Notes under the pieces: model-generated
Told to the model about the DNA's origin: nothing
Database searches by the model: none
The model's input: only the letters and a program-made list of their open reading frames with translations
Translations under genes and position numbers: made by a program
Source: JAYYZW01 sp965217605
Lineage (GTDB): Bacteria; Pseudomonadota; Gammaproteobacteria; Ga0077536
Reading direction: 5' to 3'
Assembly (NCBI GenBank): GCA_965217605.1
Contig: CBDCJB010000004.1
Coordinates: forward strand, 310,001-374,000
DNA: 64,000 nt
In this document: positions 56,598-64,000 of the stretch, in pieces
Position numbering within the stretch: the stretch's first letter is position 1
How the letters are laid out: the number at the start of each line of letters is the position of its first letter

Positions 56598-58172
56598 TCA
56601 GGATGATAGAGAAAAGTAATTGGTGCCGTCATCATGCGTGACCGTGACCGGGCGGCCGATAACGTCGTTTTCGAAGAGCACCGCCAGCGACGATCGATCG
56701 TCGGGATCGAGTAATGCGAGAAAACGCGAATCGTCGGAATCAAGGCGCCCCGCGATGAAACCGGACACGGGATTGCCGTTGGCGTAAATCGCCGCGTAGG
56801 TTTCGATGGATCCTGCGCCCTCAGCCGTCTCCGTAACACGAATCGAGTCATCCGCCTGCGCTTGCTGTTGTTCGGCTGCACTCGATATCGGCGCCCAGGG
56901 CGCCTCCAGCGCCCCTGCGTAGACGCCGACGGAATGCTTCGACAGGTAACCGCCGTTAGCGGCGACAATACCGTGTGAGTCGCGTGCCCGTCGAATTCGG
57001 TCGACCGTTTCCGCGATCGCGTGCATGCTGTAATTACTACCGGCGCCCCCGAAATAAGGCAGGCCGCCGGTCACCGTCAGCTCGCGCGGCCCGCATGGAT
57101 CAATGTCCAGGTGCTCGCACAGGCTCGACACCGCAATCGGAAAGCAACTGTAGAAATCGATGTGATCGACGTCGTCGATCGCAAGGCCTGCGCCGTCCAG
57201 CGCCTTGCTTGCCGCCAAACCTTGAGCGAGGGAGCTCGCCATCCGTGGCCGCTGTACGACGGGCAGGTCGTCGACGTCGGCATAGGCTTTGAGATAAACC
57301 CAGCGATCCTCGCCGATACCGAGTTCGCCCGCCAGAGCGACCGAAGTCAGTACCGCCGCCGCGCCTTGATTGACGGCGTCCTGGGCGACCATCCATTTGG
57401 TATAAGGCTCGCATACCGCGTAGTTGCGCGCGGAAATGTGCCGCAAAAACGTGGCATCGCGTTCCGAAGGAAACTGCGCATAAGGATTACGCGCCGCGAT
57501 CTTTGTAAACGGCGCAAACATGTCGGCAATACGCGCGCGATAGTCGCTCAAGGACAACCCGAGTTCATGGCGCCGCGCCTGGTCGAACATCGCATAGACG
57601 TGGATAGGGAACACGATGCCGTGGCGTGCTTCATACTCGCTCGCCATCGGAACGTCGCTCCAGACGTCGTCGAATTCACCCTCGATTTCCTCGTGCCAAT
57701 CGAGCTCGACGCCGCGGCGCGAGGCGCTGCGGATCGTCGCGACTGCTTCGCCGCCGGTCAGGACGACCATCTTCGCCGCGCCCTCATGGATGCGTTCGCA
57801 CATCGTATTGACCAGCCGCTGGGGTGACTGACCGCCGACTGCAGCGTAGATGGCAGTAGCCGGTTGGACTTCAATCCGCCGCGCTACCGACCATGGCGTA
57901 TTGTTCGAACAGCCAAAGGGGTTTTTCCACAACGAGCCGCCGCGCACGGAATGTTCGAACAAGCGCACGACGGCAAGCGTATCGACGCGTGAACGGAGGT
58001 CGGTTGTCGCCCGCGCATCGGCGAGCGCGCGTCGCGCAGCTTCGCTGGCGATCTCGACCGGCGACAACATAGCGGCGTCTTCGCCGGTGTCCCGGGACAC
58101 GTACTGTCCTACGCCGACGAGAATCGGTGTGTTTGGATCCATGCGCATAGTTTTCGTCAATGGCAAAGACAT
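56598..58172 (-). CDS. Thiolase-superfamily acetyl-CoA acetyltransferase-like protein
   Basis: 524 residues. PILVGVGQYVSRDTGEDAAM at the start and DHIDFYSCFPIAVSSLCEHL, LTVTGGLPYFGGAGSNYSMH near the end fit the long thiolase-like group related to SCP-x. An extra C-terminal domain (about 430-524) is present, as in that group. The usual nucleophile region reads VVLTGGEAVATIRSA with no clear active-site Cys, so classical thiolysis is doubtful. GGAGG four bases before ATG 58172 fixes the start. It is the first gene of the operon with the acyl-CoA dehydrogenase and PhyH genes. Confidence 0.85.
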   Translation of the reverse strand: MSLPLTKTMRMDPNTPILVGVGQYVSRDTGEDAAMLSPVEIASEAARRALADARATTDLRSRVDTLAVVRLFEHSVRGGSLWKNPFGCSNNTPWSVARRIEVQPATAIYAAVGGQSPQRLVNTMCERIHEGAAKMVVLTGGEAVATIRSASRRGVELDWHEEIEGEFDDVWSDVPMASEYEARHGIVFPIHVYAMFDQARRHELGLSLSDYRARIADMFAPFTKIAARNPYAQFPSERDATFLRHISARNYAVCEPYTKWMVAQDAVNQGAAAVLTSVALAGELGIGEDRWVYLKAYADVDDLPVVQRPRMASSLAQGLAASKALDGAGLAIDDVDHIDFYSCFPIAVSSLCEHLDIDPCGPRELTVTGGLPYFGGAGSNYSMHAIAETVDRIRRARDSHGIVAANGGYLSKHSVGVYAGALEAPWAPISSAAEQQQAQADDSIRVTETAEGAGSIETYAAIYANGNPVSGFIAGRLDSDDSRFLALLDPDDRSSLAVLFENDVIGRPVTVTHDDGTNYFSLSS

Positions 58173-58260
58173 GTTGCCTCCAAATTGAATTGAATGAAAT
58201 GCTCGGCCAATACAAGCCCGTTTTTCTCATCCAGGTTCGAACGTCGTATGCTGGTAGCAC

Positions 58261-59769
58261 ATGCCTGCCGAACGATTGATATTTCCGGTATCGGTCGCCG
58301 TGATCGCTGGGTGGTATATCGCGTTCACCCTGGGCGCCAACTTCGCCGGCATTCAGGTCGACGGCGCGCTATACGTCCTGATGGCCGAGTACTTCTCGCC
58401 CTTTCTGGAACGCGACGGGTTGCTCGAATACGTCGGACGGGTCAATCACCTGCCGCCGCTCTATCCGCTCGTACTCGGTTGGAGTAGCGCGTCGGCCGGC
58501 GATCTGACGCAGGTTCATGTGGTGCAAACGGTGTGTTTAGTGCTGAGCTTGGTCGTGCTCCACCGGCTGGCGGCGGCGCTGACCGGCGATCGCGTGACCG
58601 CGTTACTGGTGTTCTTCGCGTTCGCCTTATTGCCGGCGACGCTGCTCTACGCCGCCGAGATCTGGAGTGAATTTCTGTACCTCGTGATTGCGGGCGGCGC
58701 GCTCTACGCCGCGGTGCGGGCGCGCGCCGACCCACGCTGGTGGTGGTGGGCCGGTGCCCTGTCCGGCCTCGCACCGCTGGCGCGCGGCGTTGGGGTGCTG
58801 CTGATTGCGAGCCTGGTTTTGGTATTGGCGCTACGGCGCGTGCGCTGCGGCGGTCTGATCGTCGCGCTTGCCGTTGCCCCGCTCGCGCTGGCTGAGACGC
58901 TCGGCCTGGGCGGTGGCTCAGCGTATCTCGATATCTTCCATCTCTACCGCCAGGGCGGTATCGCTGGCTTTCTGGACACGTTGACCGGCAACGTGAACGC
59001 CCTCATCGCAGGCTTCGTCGCGCTCTGGGCTCCGGCGCCACACGGACTGATCGGGAGTGTATTGGCCCTGTTGGCGCCGTGCGTATACATCGGATTCTGG
59101 CGACGTTTGCGCGCCTTTGAAGTCGACGCCATTTATGCGCTCGCCTATTTTGGAGTCGTGCTGATCTGGCCGTTTACCCACGTGATCGAACGGCTGGTCT
59201 ATGCTGCCTTGCCTTTGCTCATGATCTACGCCGCGCTCGGTGCGGGACGAATCGCCGTTTATCTCGGCGCAGTTGAGACGCACAGGTTCGTACGCTGCAC
59301 CGGTTTGGCGCTCGCGCTACTCGCACTACCCGGCACGGTGACACTCGCGGCGCGATTTATCGGCAGCGAACTGCCACCCGATCTCGCAGGTTACCGCAGC
59401 AGCCGGTATTGGTTGATGCCGGCCGCGCGCACACGTGCGCTCGCGGATTTACGCGCCAAGTACGCGATGGTCGCGACGATGTGGGCCGCGCGCGACCATG
59501 TACCACGACTCGATTGCATTCATTCGCGCTATCCTCAAGCCGTAATGCTGCACAGCAGGCGCTTGAGTTGGCCCGCGCCGGATCGGAATTCGAGTGTGTT
59601 TCCCTGCCGCTTTCACCTGGTGGTGAGCGATGACCGCGCCGATCAGGAGATCGCCGCGCTCGCCCCCGGATACGAAGTGATCCACAGCGAACGGATCGCG
59701 GCCGGTGTCGCGGGTATCCTGATCCGCTATCCCGACCGCATGAATGAGGCGGCAGCCGCTCAGCGGTAA
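58261..59769 (+). CDS. GT-C-type membrane glycosyltransferase-like protein
   Basis: 502 residues with about ten membrane helices (LIFPVSVAVIAGWYIAFTLG, VHVVQTVCLVLSLVVLHRLA and others) and a soluble C-terminal domain from about residue 380. The first periplasmic loop holds QVDGALYVLMAEYF, whose Asp recalls the catalytic Asp of PMT/ArnT-like transferases. LPPLYPLVLGW follows as in that family. The acceptor and sugar are unknown. It diverges from the thiolase-like gene across 88 bp. Confidence 0.72.
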   Translation: MPAERLIFPVSVAVIAGWYIAFTLGANFAGIQVDGALYVLMAEYFSPFLERDGLLEYVGRVNHLPPLYPLVLGWSSASAGDLTQVHVVQTVCLVLSLVVLHRLAAALTGDRVTALLVFFAFALLPATLLYAAEIWSEFLYLVIAGGALYAAVRARADPRWWWWAGALSGLAPLARGVGVLLIASLVLVLALRRVRCGGLIVALAVAPLALAETLGLGGGSAYLDIFHLYRQGGIAGFLDTLTGNVNALIAGFVALWAPAPHGLIGSVLALLAPCVYIGFWRRLRAFEVDAIYALAYFGVVLIWPFTHVIERLVYAALPLLMIYAALGAGRIAVYLGAVETHRFVRCTGLALALLALPGTVTLAARFIGSELPPDLAGYRSSRYWLMPAARTRALADLRAKYAMVATMWAARDHVPRLDCIHSRYPQAVMLHSRRLSWPAPDRNSSVFPCRFHLVVSDDRADQEIAALAPGYEVIHSERIAAGVAGILIRYPDRMNEAAAAQR

Positions 59770-59832
59770 TCGTTCTTGGACTTCGAAATCCTCGAGGTCT
59801 ATTCTTTTTCCCAATAGGCGAAGGAAGCTCAG

Positions 59833-60195
59833 ATGCCGGAAAGCCTTGCGCAAAAGACGTGTACGCCCTGCCGCGGCGGGATACCGCCATTGTCGCCGGC
59901 AGAAGTTGAGCAGTTCTTACCGCAGGCGTCGAATTGGGAAGCCTTCGAAGACCACACGAAGATCCAAGGCCAGTTCAAGTTCAAGAACTTCCGTTCCTCG
60001 CTCGATTTCGTGAACCAGGTTGGCGAGTTGGCCGAAGCGGAGTTTCACCATCCGCTGTTCGTCAATTTCGGCTGGGGCTTCGCCACGATCGTGTTGCAAA
60101 CGAAGAAGATCAAAGGCCTGCATGAAAACGATTTCATCATGGCCGCGAAGATCAATGACATCGCGGAATCGATCTCGAGCGAGGCGGCAGATTAG
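59833..60195 (+). CDS. phhB: Pterin-4a-carbinolamine dehydratase
   Basis: 120 residues. The conserved H-H-P motif is AEAEFHHPLFVNFGWG, and VLQTKKIKGLHENDFIMAAK is the C-terminal signature (normally TH-x3-GLT-x-ND). The enzyme recycles tetrahydropterin for phenylalanine hydroxylase. No phhA is in the window. CTPCRGGIPPLSPAEVEQFL near the start is typical of the proteobacterial form. The TAG stop is 4 bp before the next ATG. Confidence 0.9.
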   Translation: MPESLAQKTCTPCRGGIPPLSPAEVEQFLPQASNWEAFEDHTKIQGQFKFKNFRSSLDFVNQVGELAEAEFHHPLFVNFGWGFATIVLQTKKIKGLHENDFIMAAKINDIAESISSEAAD

Positions 60196-60199
60196 CGCG

Positions 60200-60814
60200 A
60201 TGCGGATATTTCGACTGAGACGCTTTCTGATCGCCGTTACCGCGACCGCGAGCTTCTTCCTATCGTCCATGGTGCTCGCCGCCCCGATCGTTTTCGACGT
60301 CACGAGCAACGGTGTCGGCACCGTTCTCAATGCGTCCGGTATGGCAACCGTCGCTGGCGTCACGTTGACCATTGCCACCGTCGTAAATCATGATTTCAAC
60401 CCGACGCCTACCCAGGCCGCCATCAACCAGCCCGCCAACCCGCCTTCTCCACCCGACGACCCGACGGTATTCGATGCCGTGCCGCTTGCGGAGCGCCTGT
60501 TCCTGTCTTTCGATACCACCATCATGTCGATCGCCATCGACTTCGTCGGTTTCGAGGCCGGCGACCTCGCACTCTTGACGCTCGGCGCAAATACCTTGCC
60601 CACCATTACCAGCGGCGATTTGAACTCGGAGGGCTCATTTTTCTTTAGCACCACACTCGCTCAAAACACGGGCATAGCGTTAGCGTTCCACCCGGGCAGC
60701 GCGTCGCCGTGGGCGATAGAAGCTGTGGAAATAACGATCCCATTACCCGCCAGTGCGGGCCTCTTGGGACTGGCATTGGCGAGCTTGAGCCTTCGCAGGC
60801 GTACCGCAGCCTAA
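60200..60814 (+). CDS. VPLPA-CTERM surface protein
   Basis: 204 residues. An N-terminal signal peptide (FLIAVTATASFFLSSMVLAA) is followed by a Thr/Ala-rich beta-type region. The C-terminus is IPLPASAGLLGLALASLSLR with a terminal Arg cluster: the short motif, hydrophobic helix and basic tail of VPLPA/PEP-CTERM sorting signals. Such proteins are processed by an exosortase; no exosortase gene is in the window. The middle part (DPTVFDAVPLAERLFLSFDT) is not recognised. It converges with the alpha/beta hydrolase, 7 bp apart. Confidence 0.82.
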   Translation: MRIFRLRRFLIAVTATASFFLSSMVLAAPIVFDVTSNGVGTVLNASGMATVAGVTLTIATVVNHDFNPTPTQAAINQPANPPSPPDDPTVFDAVPLAERLFLSFDTTIMSIAIDFVGFEAGDLALLTLGANTLPTITSGDLNSEGSFFFSTTLAQNTGIALAFHPGSASPWAIEAVEITIPLPASAGLLGLALASLSLRRRTAA

Positions 60815-60821
60815 GTAGCAC

Positions 60822-61730
60822 TCACGCTAGATGCGTGGTGAACCAGTCGACGGCGGCGGATACGGCCGGTTCGAATTCCTCGTCATAGCAGGTGAAATGC
60901 CCGCCGTCCAAGAGCACGAGTTTCTTGGGCTCCAAGGCGCGGTTGTAAGCCTCCAGCTGCAGGTCGTAACAGGTCAGCGAATCCTCTCGCCCGACGACCA
61001 TGAGTAATGGTGTCGGGCTGATAAATTCGATATACGCCCCCGGTTCATAGCCGCGCGCATATTCGAGGGTTCTCAAGGTCACTTCGTTGCGCCAGCTCGG
61101 CGCGTCTGGAGCCAGGCGGTCGAACCAGGTGCGGACTTCTCTGGATTGATAGATCGGGTGGTCGTCCGCGTCGCCGACGATCGGCCGCATGGTCGGCGCT
61201 TCCCCTTGCATGCGTTTGATGCGATCGGCAGCGAGCGCTGCGGTCACCGCGCCGATCTGATCCATCGGCACGCGCCTGAAACCGCTCCAGTGGCCGCTGA
61301 TGGTCGGCATCTGCACGGCCACGCACTTGACGCGGCGGTCGGTCGCGCCGACCACCAGGCTGTGTCCGCCGGAATAGCTGGTCCCCCACAGCCCGATGCG
61401 ATCGGCGTCGACTGAAGACAGCGTCTGCGCGTAAGTAATGGCATGGCGCAAATCCTCGATCTGCTTCCAGGGGTCCAATTCCTGACGCGGACTGCCATCG
61501 CTCGTCCCGAGGTTGCGGAAATCGAATGCAATCGCGGCGAACCCGGCATCCGCGAACCGCTCTGCGAAATCCGCCATACCCATTTCCTTGACGGCGGCGA
61601 ACCCGCCGCCGAGGACGATGAGTGGCGTTTTGCCCTCAGCGCCGGACGGCCGGAACAACCAGCCGCGTAGCGTCTCACCATCGGCGTTAATTTCGATATC
61701 TTCACGGGTGCATTTAGCTGCGTCGACCAT
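60822..61730 (-). CDS. Alpha/beta hydrolase
   Basis: 302 residues. The nucleophile elbow is IGLWGTSYSGGHSLVVG (Ser), the acid is probably in LLMVVGREDSLTCYD, and the His in VLLDGGHFTCYDEEF. IAFDFRNLGTSDGSPRQELD is the oxyanion/Asp region. The family includes dienelactone hydrolase-like and DUF-type hydrolases with an N-terminal beta-hairpin (DIEINADGETLRGWLFRP). The substrate is unknown. It diverges from the luciferase-like gene. Confidence 0.9.
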   Translation of the reverse strand: MVDAAKCTREDIEINADGETLRGWLFRPSGAEGKTPLIVLGGGFAAVKEMGMADFAERFADAGFAAIAFDFRNLGTSDGSPRQELDPWKQIEDLRHAITYAQTLSSVDADRIGLWGTSYSGGHSLVVGATDRRVKCVAVQMPTISGHWSGFRRVPMDQIGAVTAALAADRIKRMQGEAPTMRPIVGDADDHPIYQSREVRTWFDRLAPDAPSWRNEVTLRTLEYARGYEPGAYIEFISPTPLLMVVGREDSLTCYDLQLEAYNRALEPKKLVLLDGGHFTCYDEEFEPAVSAAVDWFTTHLA

Positions 61731-61888
61731 AAGCGCTCAATCCCTCAGGCGGTGGGTTGCATCGGTCACATTGTAAGCGCTCCTTTCGCCCGCACGGCCT
61801 TGCCGAACGCAGCCAAGATCGGTAACTTCCTGGACATCCCGCTAGCCGAAAACAAGCTGACACCAAAACCCATGCTGAGGAGACATTG

Positions 61889-62929
61889 ATGAACCTACGA
61901 TTTGGCATCTTATGGCCATTCCGCAACCCTGAATTCAACCGCGTGCCCTGGGAGGACCTGTACCGCACACATCTGGATCTGATAGTCGACTCCGAAGCGA
62001 TGGGCTACGACAACTGCTGGCTCACAGAACACCATTTCGTCGATGACGGCTATTCACCGTCGCTGTTGCCGATCGCGGCCGGAATCGCGACCCGGACGTC
62101 ACGGATCCGCATCGGTACTTTCCTGATCTTGTTGCCGCTGCATAATCCGCTGCGCATCGCCGAAGATACGGCGACCGTGGACTTGATGTCGGGCGGACGC
62201 TTCGACCTCGGGGTCGGACTCGGATACCGGCGTAAGGAATTCGCCGATCAAGGCATAACGCACAAGGAGCGTGGCGGGCGATTGCGGGAGGGCATAGAAC
62301 TCATTCAGCGCCTGTTGAGCGATGAAGAAGTGACGCACAACGGCAAATACAGCTATCTGAAAGAGATCCGTATCGTGCCGCCCGCGCTTCAGAAACCGCA
62401 TCCGCCGATCTGGATCGGCGCGATTGCGGAAAAGGCCATCGAGCGCGCGGCCAAGATGGGATTTCATTTTCAGGTCGTCGGTCCACCGCAAATGGTCGAC
62501 TATTACGACAGTTGCCTGGAAAAGGCGGGACGTAATCCGCAGGAATTCAACACCGCGCAATTACGCTGGGTCCACGTCGCGCAAAGCCGCGAACAGGCGT
62601 GGGAGACCGCCACGCAATCGCTTCACTACACCGCAAATCGTTACGCCGAGTGGTTCGCGGAGGCGAACGACAAACCCGGTGACGATCAGGCGACCGCGAA
62701 TTTTCCCAGCGTTGACGAAATCATCGCGAAACAGGAATTCAACATCTTTGGCGAACTGGCGATCGTCGGCACCCCGACGGATGTGCGCGACATGATCGCC
62801 GATTATGTGAGCCGCGGGCGGATCACGCATTTGGTGTGCGGCATGGCTTTGTCCGGGCTCGCCCCACATCACATCCGGTCGAGCATGGAGCTGTTCGCGA
62901 AGGACGTGATACCGGCGTTCAGAACCTGA
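61889..62929 (+). CDS. Luciferase-like (LLM class) flavin-dependent monooxygenase
   Basis: 346 residues in the bacterial-luciferase TIM-barrel family. DLIVDSEAMGYDNCWLTEHH and IRIGTFLILLPLHNPLRIAE are the FMN-site motifs; LMSGGRFDLGVGLGYRRKEF and PHPPIWIGAIAEKAIERAAK follow. CTGAGGAGA lies 5 bases before ATG 61889, which is preferred to the TTG one codon upstream. The substrate is unknown; such enzymes oxidise alkanes, sulfonates, aldehydes or heterocycles. Confidence 0.9.
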   Translation: MNLRFGILWPFRNPEFNRVPWEDLYRTHLDLIVDSEAMGYDNCWLTEHHFVDDGYSPSLLPIAAGIATRTSRIRIGTFLILLPLHNPLRIAEDTATVDLMSGGRFDLGVGLGYRRKEFADQGITHKERGGRLREGIELIQRLLSDEEVTHNGKYSYLKEIRIVPPALQKPHPPIWIGAIAEKAIERAAKMGFHFQVVGPPQMVDYYDSCLEKAGRNPQEFNTAQLRWVHVAQSREQAWETATQSLHYTANRYAEWFAEANDKPGDDQATANFPSVDEIIAKQEFNIFGELAIVGTPTDVRDMIADYVSRGRITHLVCGMALSGLAPHHIRSSMELFAKDVIPAFRT

Positions 62930-63010
62930 TGCGATCGGCGGCGCTGCTTTGGACGGCGGCTCGGGTTTCGTCGCGGTAGCCCGCCGAATGGAGTCGTATA
63001 TCATTCTTCG

Positions 63011-63394
63011 ATGGCCAAGAATAAGAACGATCCCTGCATCTTCTGCGTGTTCGACCGGCCCGTAATCATGGAAAGCAAACTGGCGCGCGCCGTTCTTGAT
63101 TCTTACCCGGTTTCTAAAGGCCACGCGCTGGTCTTTCCCAAACGTCATGTGAGAACGATGTTCGATGCTGACGCCGAGGAATATCAGGCGTGCTTCGAGT
63201 TGGTTCGTGAGGTGCGTGAATTATTAGTGGCCGAACATCGACCCGATGGGTTTAATGTCGGGATCAATTGCGACGCAGCCGGTGGTCAATCCGTATGGCA
63301 TGCGCATATTCACGTCATCCCGCGCTACGCCGGTGATGTGGACGATCCACTCGGTGGCGTCAGAAACGTCATACCAAGAATAGACAAGGCTTAA
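63011..63394 (+). CDS. HIT-family nucleotide-binding protein
   Basis: 127 residues. The histidine triad is SVWHAHIHVIPRYAGD, preceded by CIFCVFDRP (zinc-type CxxC) and SKGHALVFPKRHVRTMFD. FNVGINCDAAGGQ is the usual segment before the triad. HIT proteins hydrolyse nucleoside phosphoramidates or dinucleotides. It is 17 bp before the glutathione transferase gene and may be co-transcribed. Confidence 0.93.
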   Translation: MAKNKNDPCIFCVFDRPVIMESKLARAVLDSYPVSKGHALVFPKRHVRTMFDADAEEYQACFELVREVRELLVAEHRPDGFNVGINCDAAGGQSVWHAHIHVIPRYAGDVDDPLGGVRNVIPRIDKA

Positions 63395-63411
63395 TTCACC
63401 AAGGAGGCCCT

Positions 63412-64000
63412 ATGATCGATCTACACTATTGGCCGACGCCCAACGGCAAGAAAGTGACCATATTGCTCGAAGAGTGCGGTGTGCCTTATAGGATGGTTCC
63501 GTGCAACATCGCCACGGGCGATCAGTTTACCGACGAGTTTCTCAAGATCAGTCCGAACAACCGCATGCCGGCGATGGTCGATAACGAGCCGCTGGACGGT
63601 AGCGAACCGATCGCCGTTTACGAATCAGGCGCGATGATGATGTACATCGCGGAGAAGACCGGTCAGTTCTGGCCGCAGGACATACGCACTAAGTACGAAG
63701 TCAACCAGTGGGTGATGTGGCAGATGGCCAATCAGGGCCCCAAGACCGGGGAGTGCGGCCACTTTCGGCGTCTCGAAGACCGGGAAGGTGATCAATCCTA
63801 TGCCGTGAGACGCTTTACGGACGAGGTCAACCGGCTCTATGGCGTCATGAACAACTGCCTCTACGAGCGTCCCTACCTGGCCGGCGATGAATACACCATC
63901 GCCGACATGATCGCCTATCCATGGACCGTGGGTTGGGAGAGCCAGGGTCAGGACATCGAGGAGTTCAAATACTTTAAACGGTGGCTTGAAGAACTCGGTG
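63412..64000 (+). CDS. Glutathione S-transferase-family protein (partial)
   Basis: The first 196 residues are visible; the gene runs off the right edge. The thioredoxin-like half reads LHYWPTPNGKKVTILLEECG, KISPNNRMPAMVDNE (cis-Pro) and AVYESGAMMMYIAEKTGQFW (Glu-Ser). The helical half contains YEVNQWVMWQMANQGPKTGE and RPYLAGDEYTIADMIAYPW. The form resembles the YfcG/YghU nu-class, which binds glutathione or glutathione disulfide. AAGGAGG lies just before ATG 63412. The glutathione pathway gene gshA is at the other end of the window. Confidence 0.92.
   Translation, partial: MIDLHYWPTPNGKKVTILLEECGVPYRMVPCNIATGDQFTDEFLKISPNNRMPAMVDNEPLDGSEPIAVYESGAMMMYIAEKTGQFWPQDIRTKYEVNQWVMWQMANQGPKTGECGHFRRLEDREGDQSYAVRRFTDEVNRLYGVMNNCLYERPYLAGDEYTIADMIAYPWTVGWESQGQDIEEFKYFKRWLEELG

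Overview
The window reads as chromosomal DNA of a gammaproteobacterium of fairly high GC content. The basis is family resemblance: an E. coli-type glutamate-cysteine ligase, a Vfr/Crp-type cAMP receptor, Rep helicase, FimV-like protein, TtcA, DinB and a VPLPA-CTERM surface protein. Species cannot be named from sequence reading alone. No tRNA, rRNA, CRISPR array, prophage or replication origin was seen.

Layout. 0-9.7 kb: start of a biotin carboxylase (leaving the window), gshA, a Tat-exported MsrB, a methyltransferase, a FimV-like protein, a lipoprotein, a broken Sel1-repeat protein, crp and a PliI-like secreted protein. 9.8-12 kb: groES-groEL with promoter, CIRCE operator and terminator. 12-15.7 kb is a mobile-element patch: two 165-bp MITE copies, REP palindromes and an IS3-family element inserted against the start codon of an FmdB-like gene. 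15.7-22.2 kb: trmH-nitroreductase-nrtS, an ABC exporter, TraB, a retropepsin-like protease and a beta-barrel protein. 22.2-27.2 kb: a FecR-domain protein, a His/Tyr/Arg-rich secreted protein, rep and two unknown genes, then an IS1380-family element to 28.8 kb. 28.9-36.2 kb: an ABC exporter broken by an amber codon, fadD, ttcA, an N-formylglutamate amidohydrolase-like gene, an FMN-binding protein and a glutamine-synthetase-like gene.

36.4-42.7 kb is an aerobic benzoyl-CoA (box) operon: class-V aminotransferase, boxC, boxB, a [2Fe-2S] ferredoxin and benzoate-CoA ligase, ended by a terminator. A ferredoxin stands where a BoxA reductase might be expected. 42.9-52.5 kb is a signalling block: a histidine kinase with a pseudo-receiver, a REC-PAS-GGDEF-EAL protein, a seven-GAF histidine kinase (first GAF broken by an amber codon), a single-domain receiver and a REC-adenylate/guanylate cyclase. 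The last three are translationally coupled. A cAMP product would tie this block to the Crp protein at 8.5 kb; that link is inference. 52.6-64 kb: aldo/keto reductase-dinB, a PhyH/acyl-CoA dehydrogenase/thiolase-like operon, a GT-C-type membrane protein, phhB, a VPLPA-CTERM protein, an alpha/beta hydrolase, a luciferase-like monooxygenase, a HIT protein and a partial glutathione transferase.

The most unusual pattern is gene decay by point changes. Three in-frame TAG codons sit where Trp, Trp and Gln are expected (5555, 29264, 46988), and there are single-base frameshifts in the Sel1 gene and the IS3 transposase. The window also holds two families of palindromic intergenic repeats.
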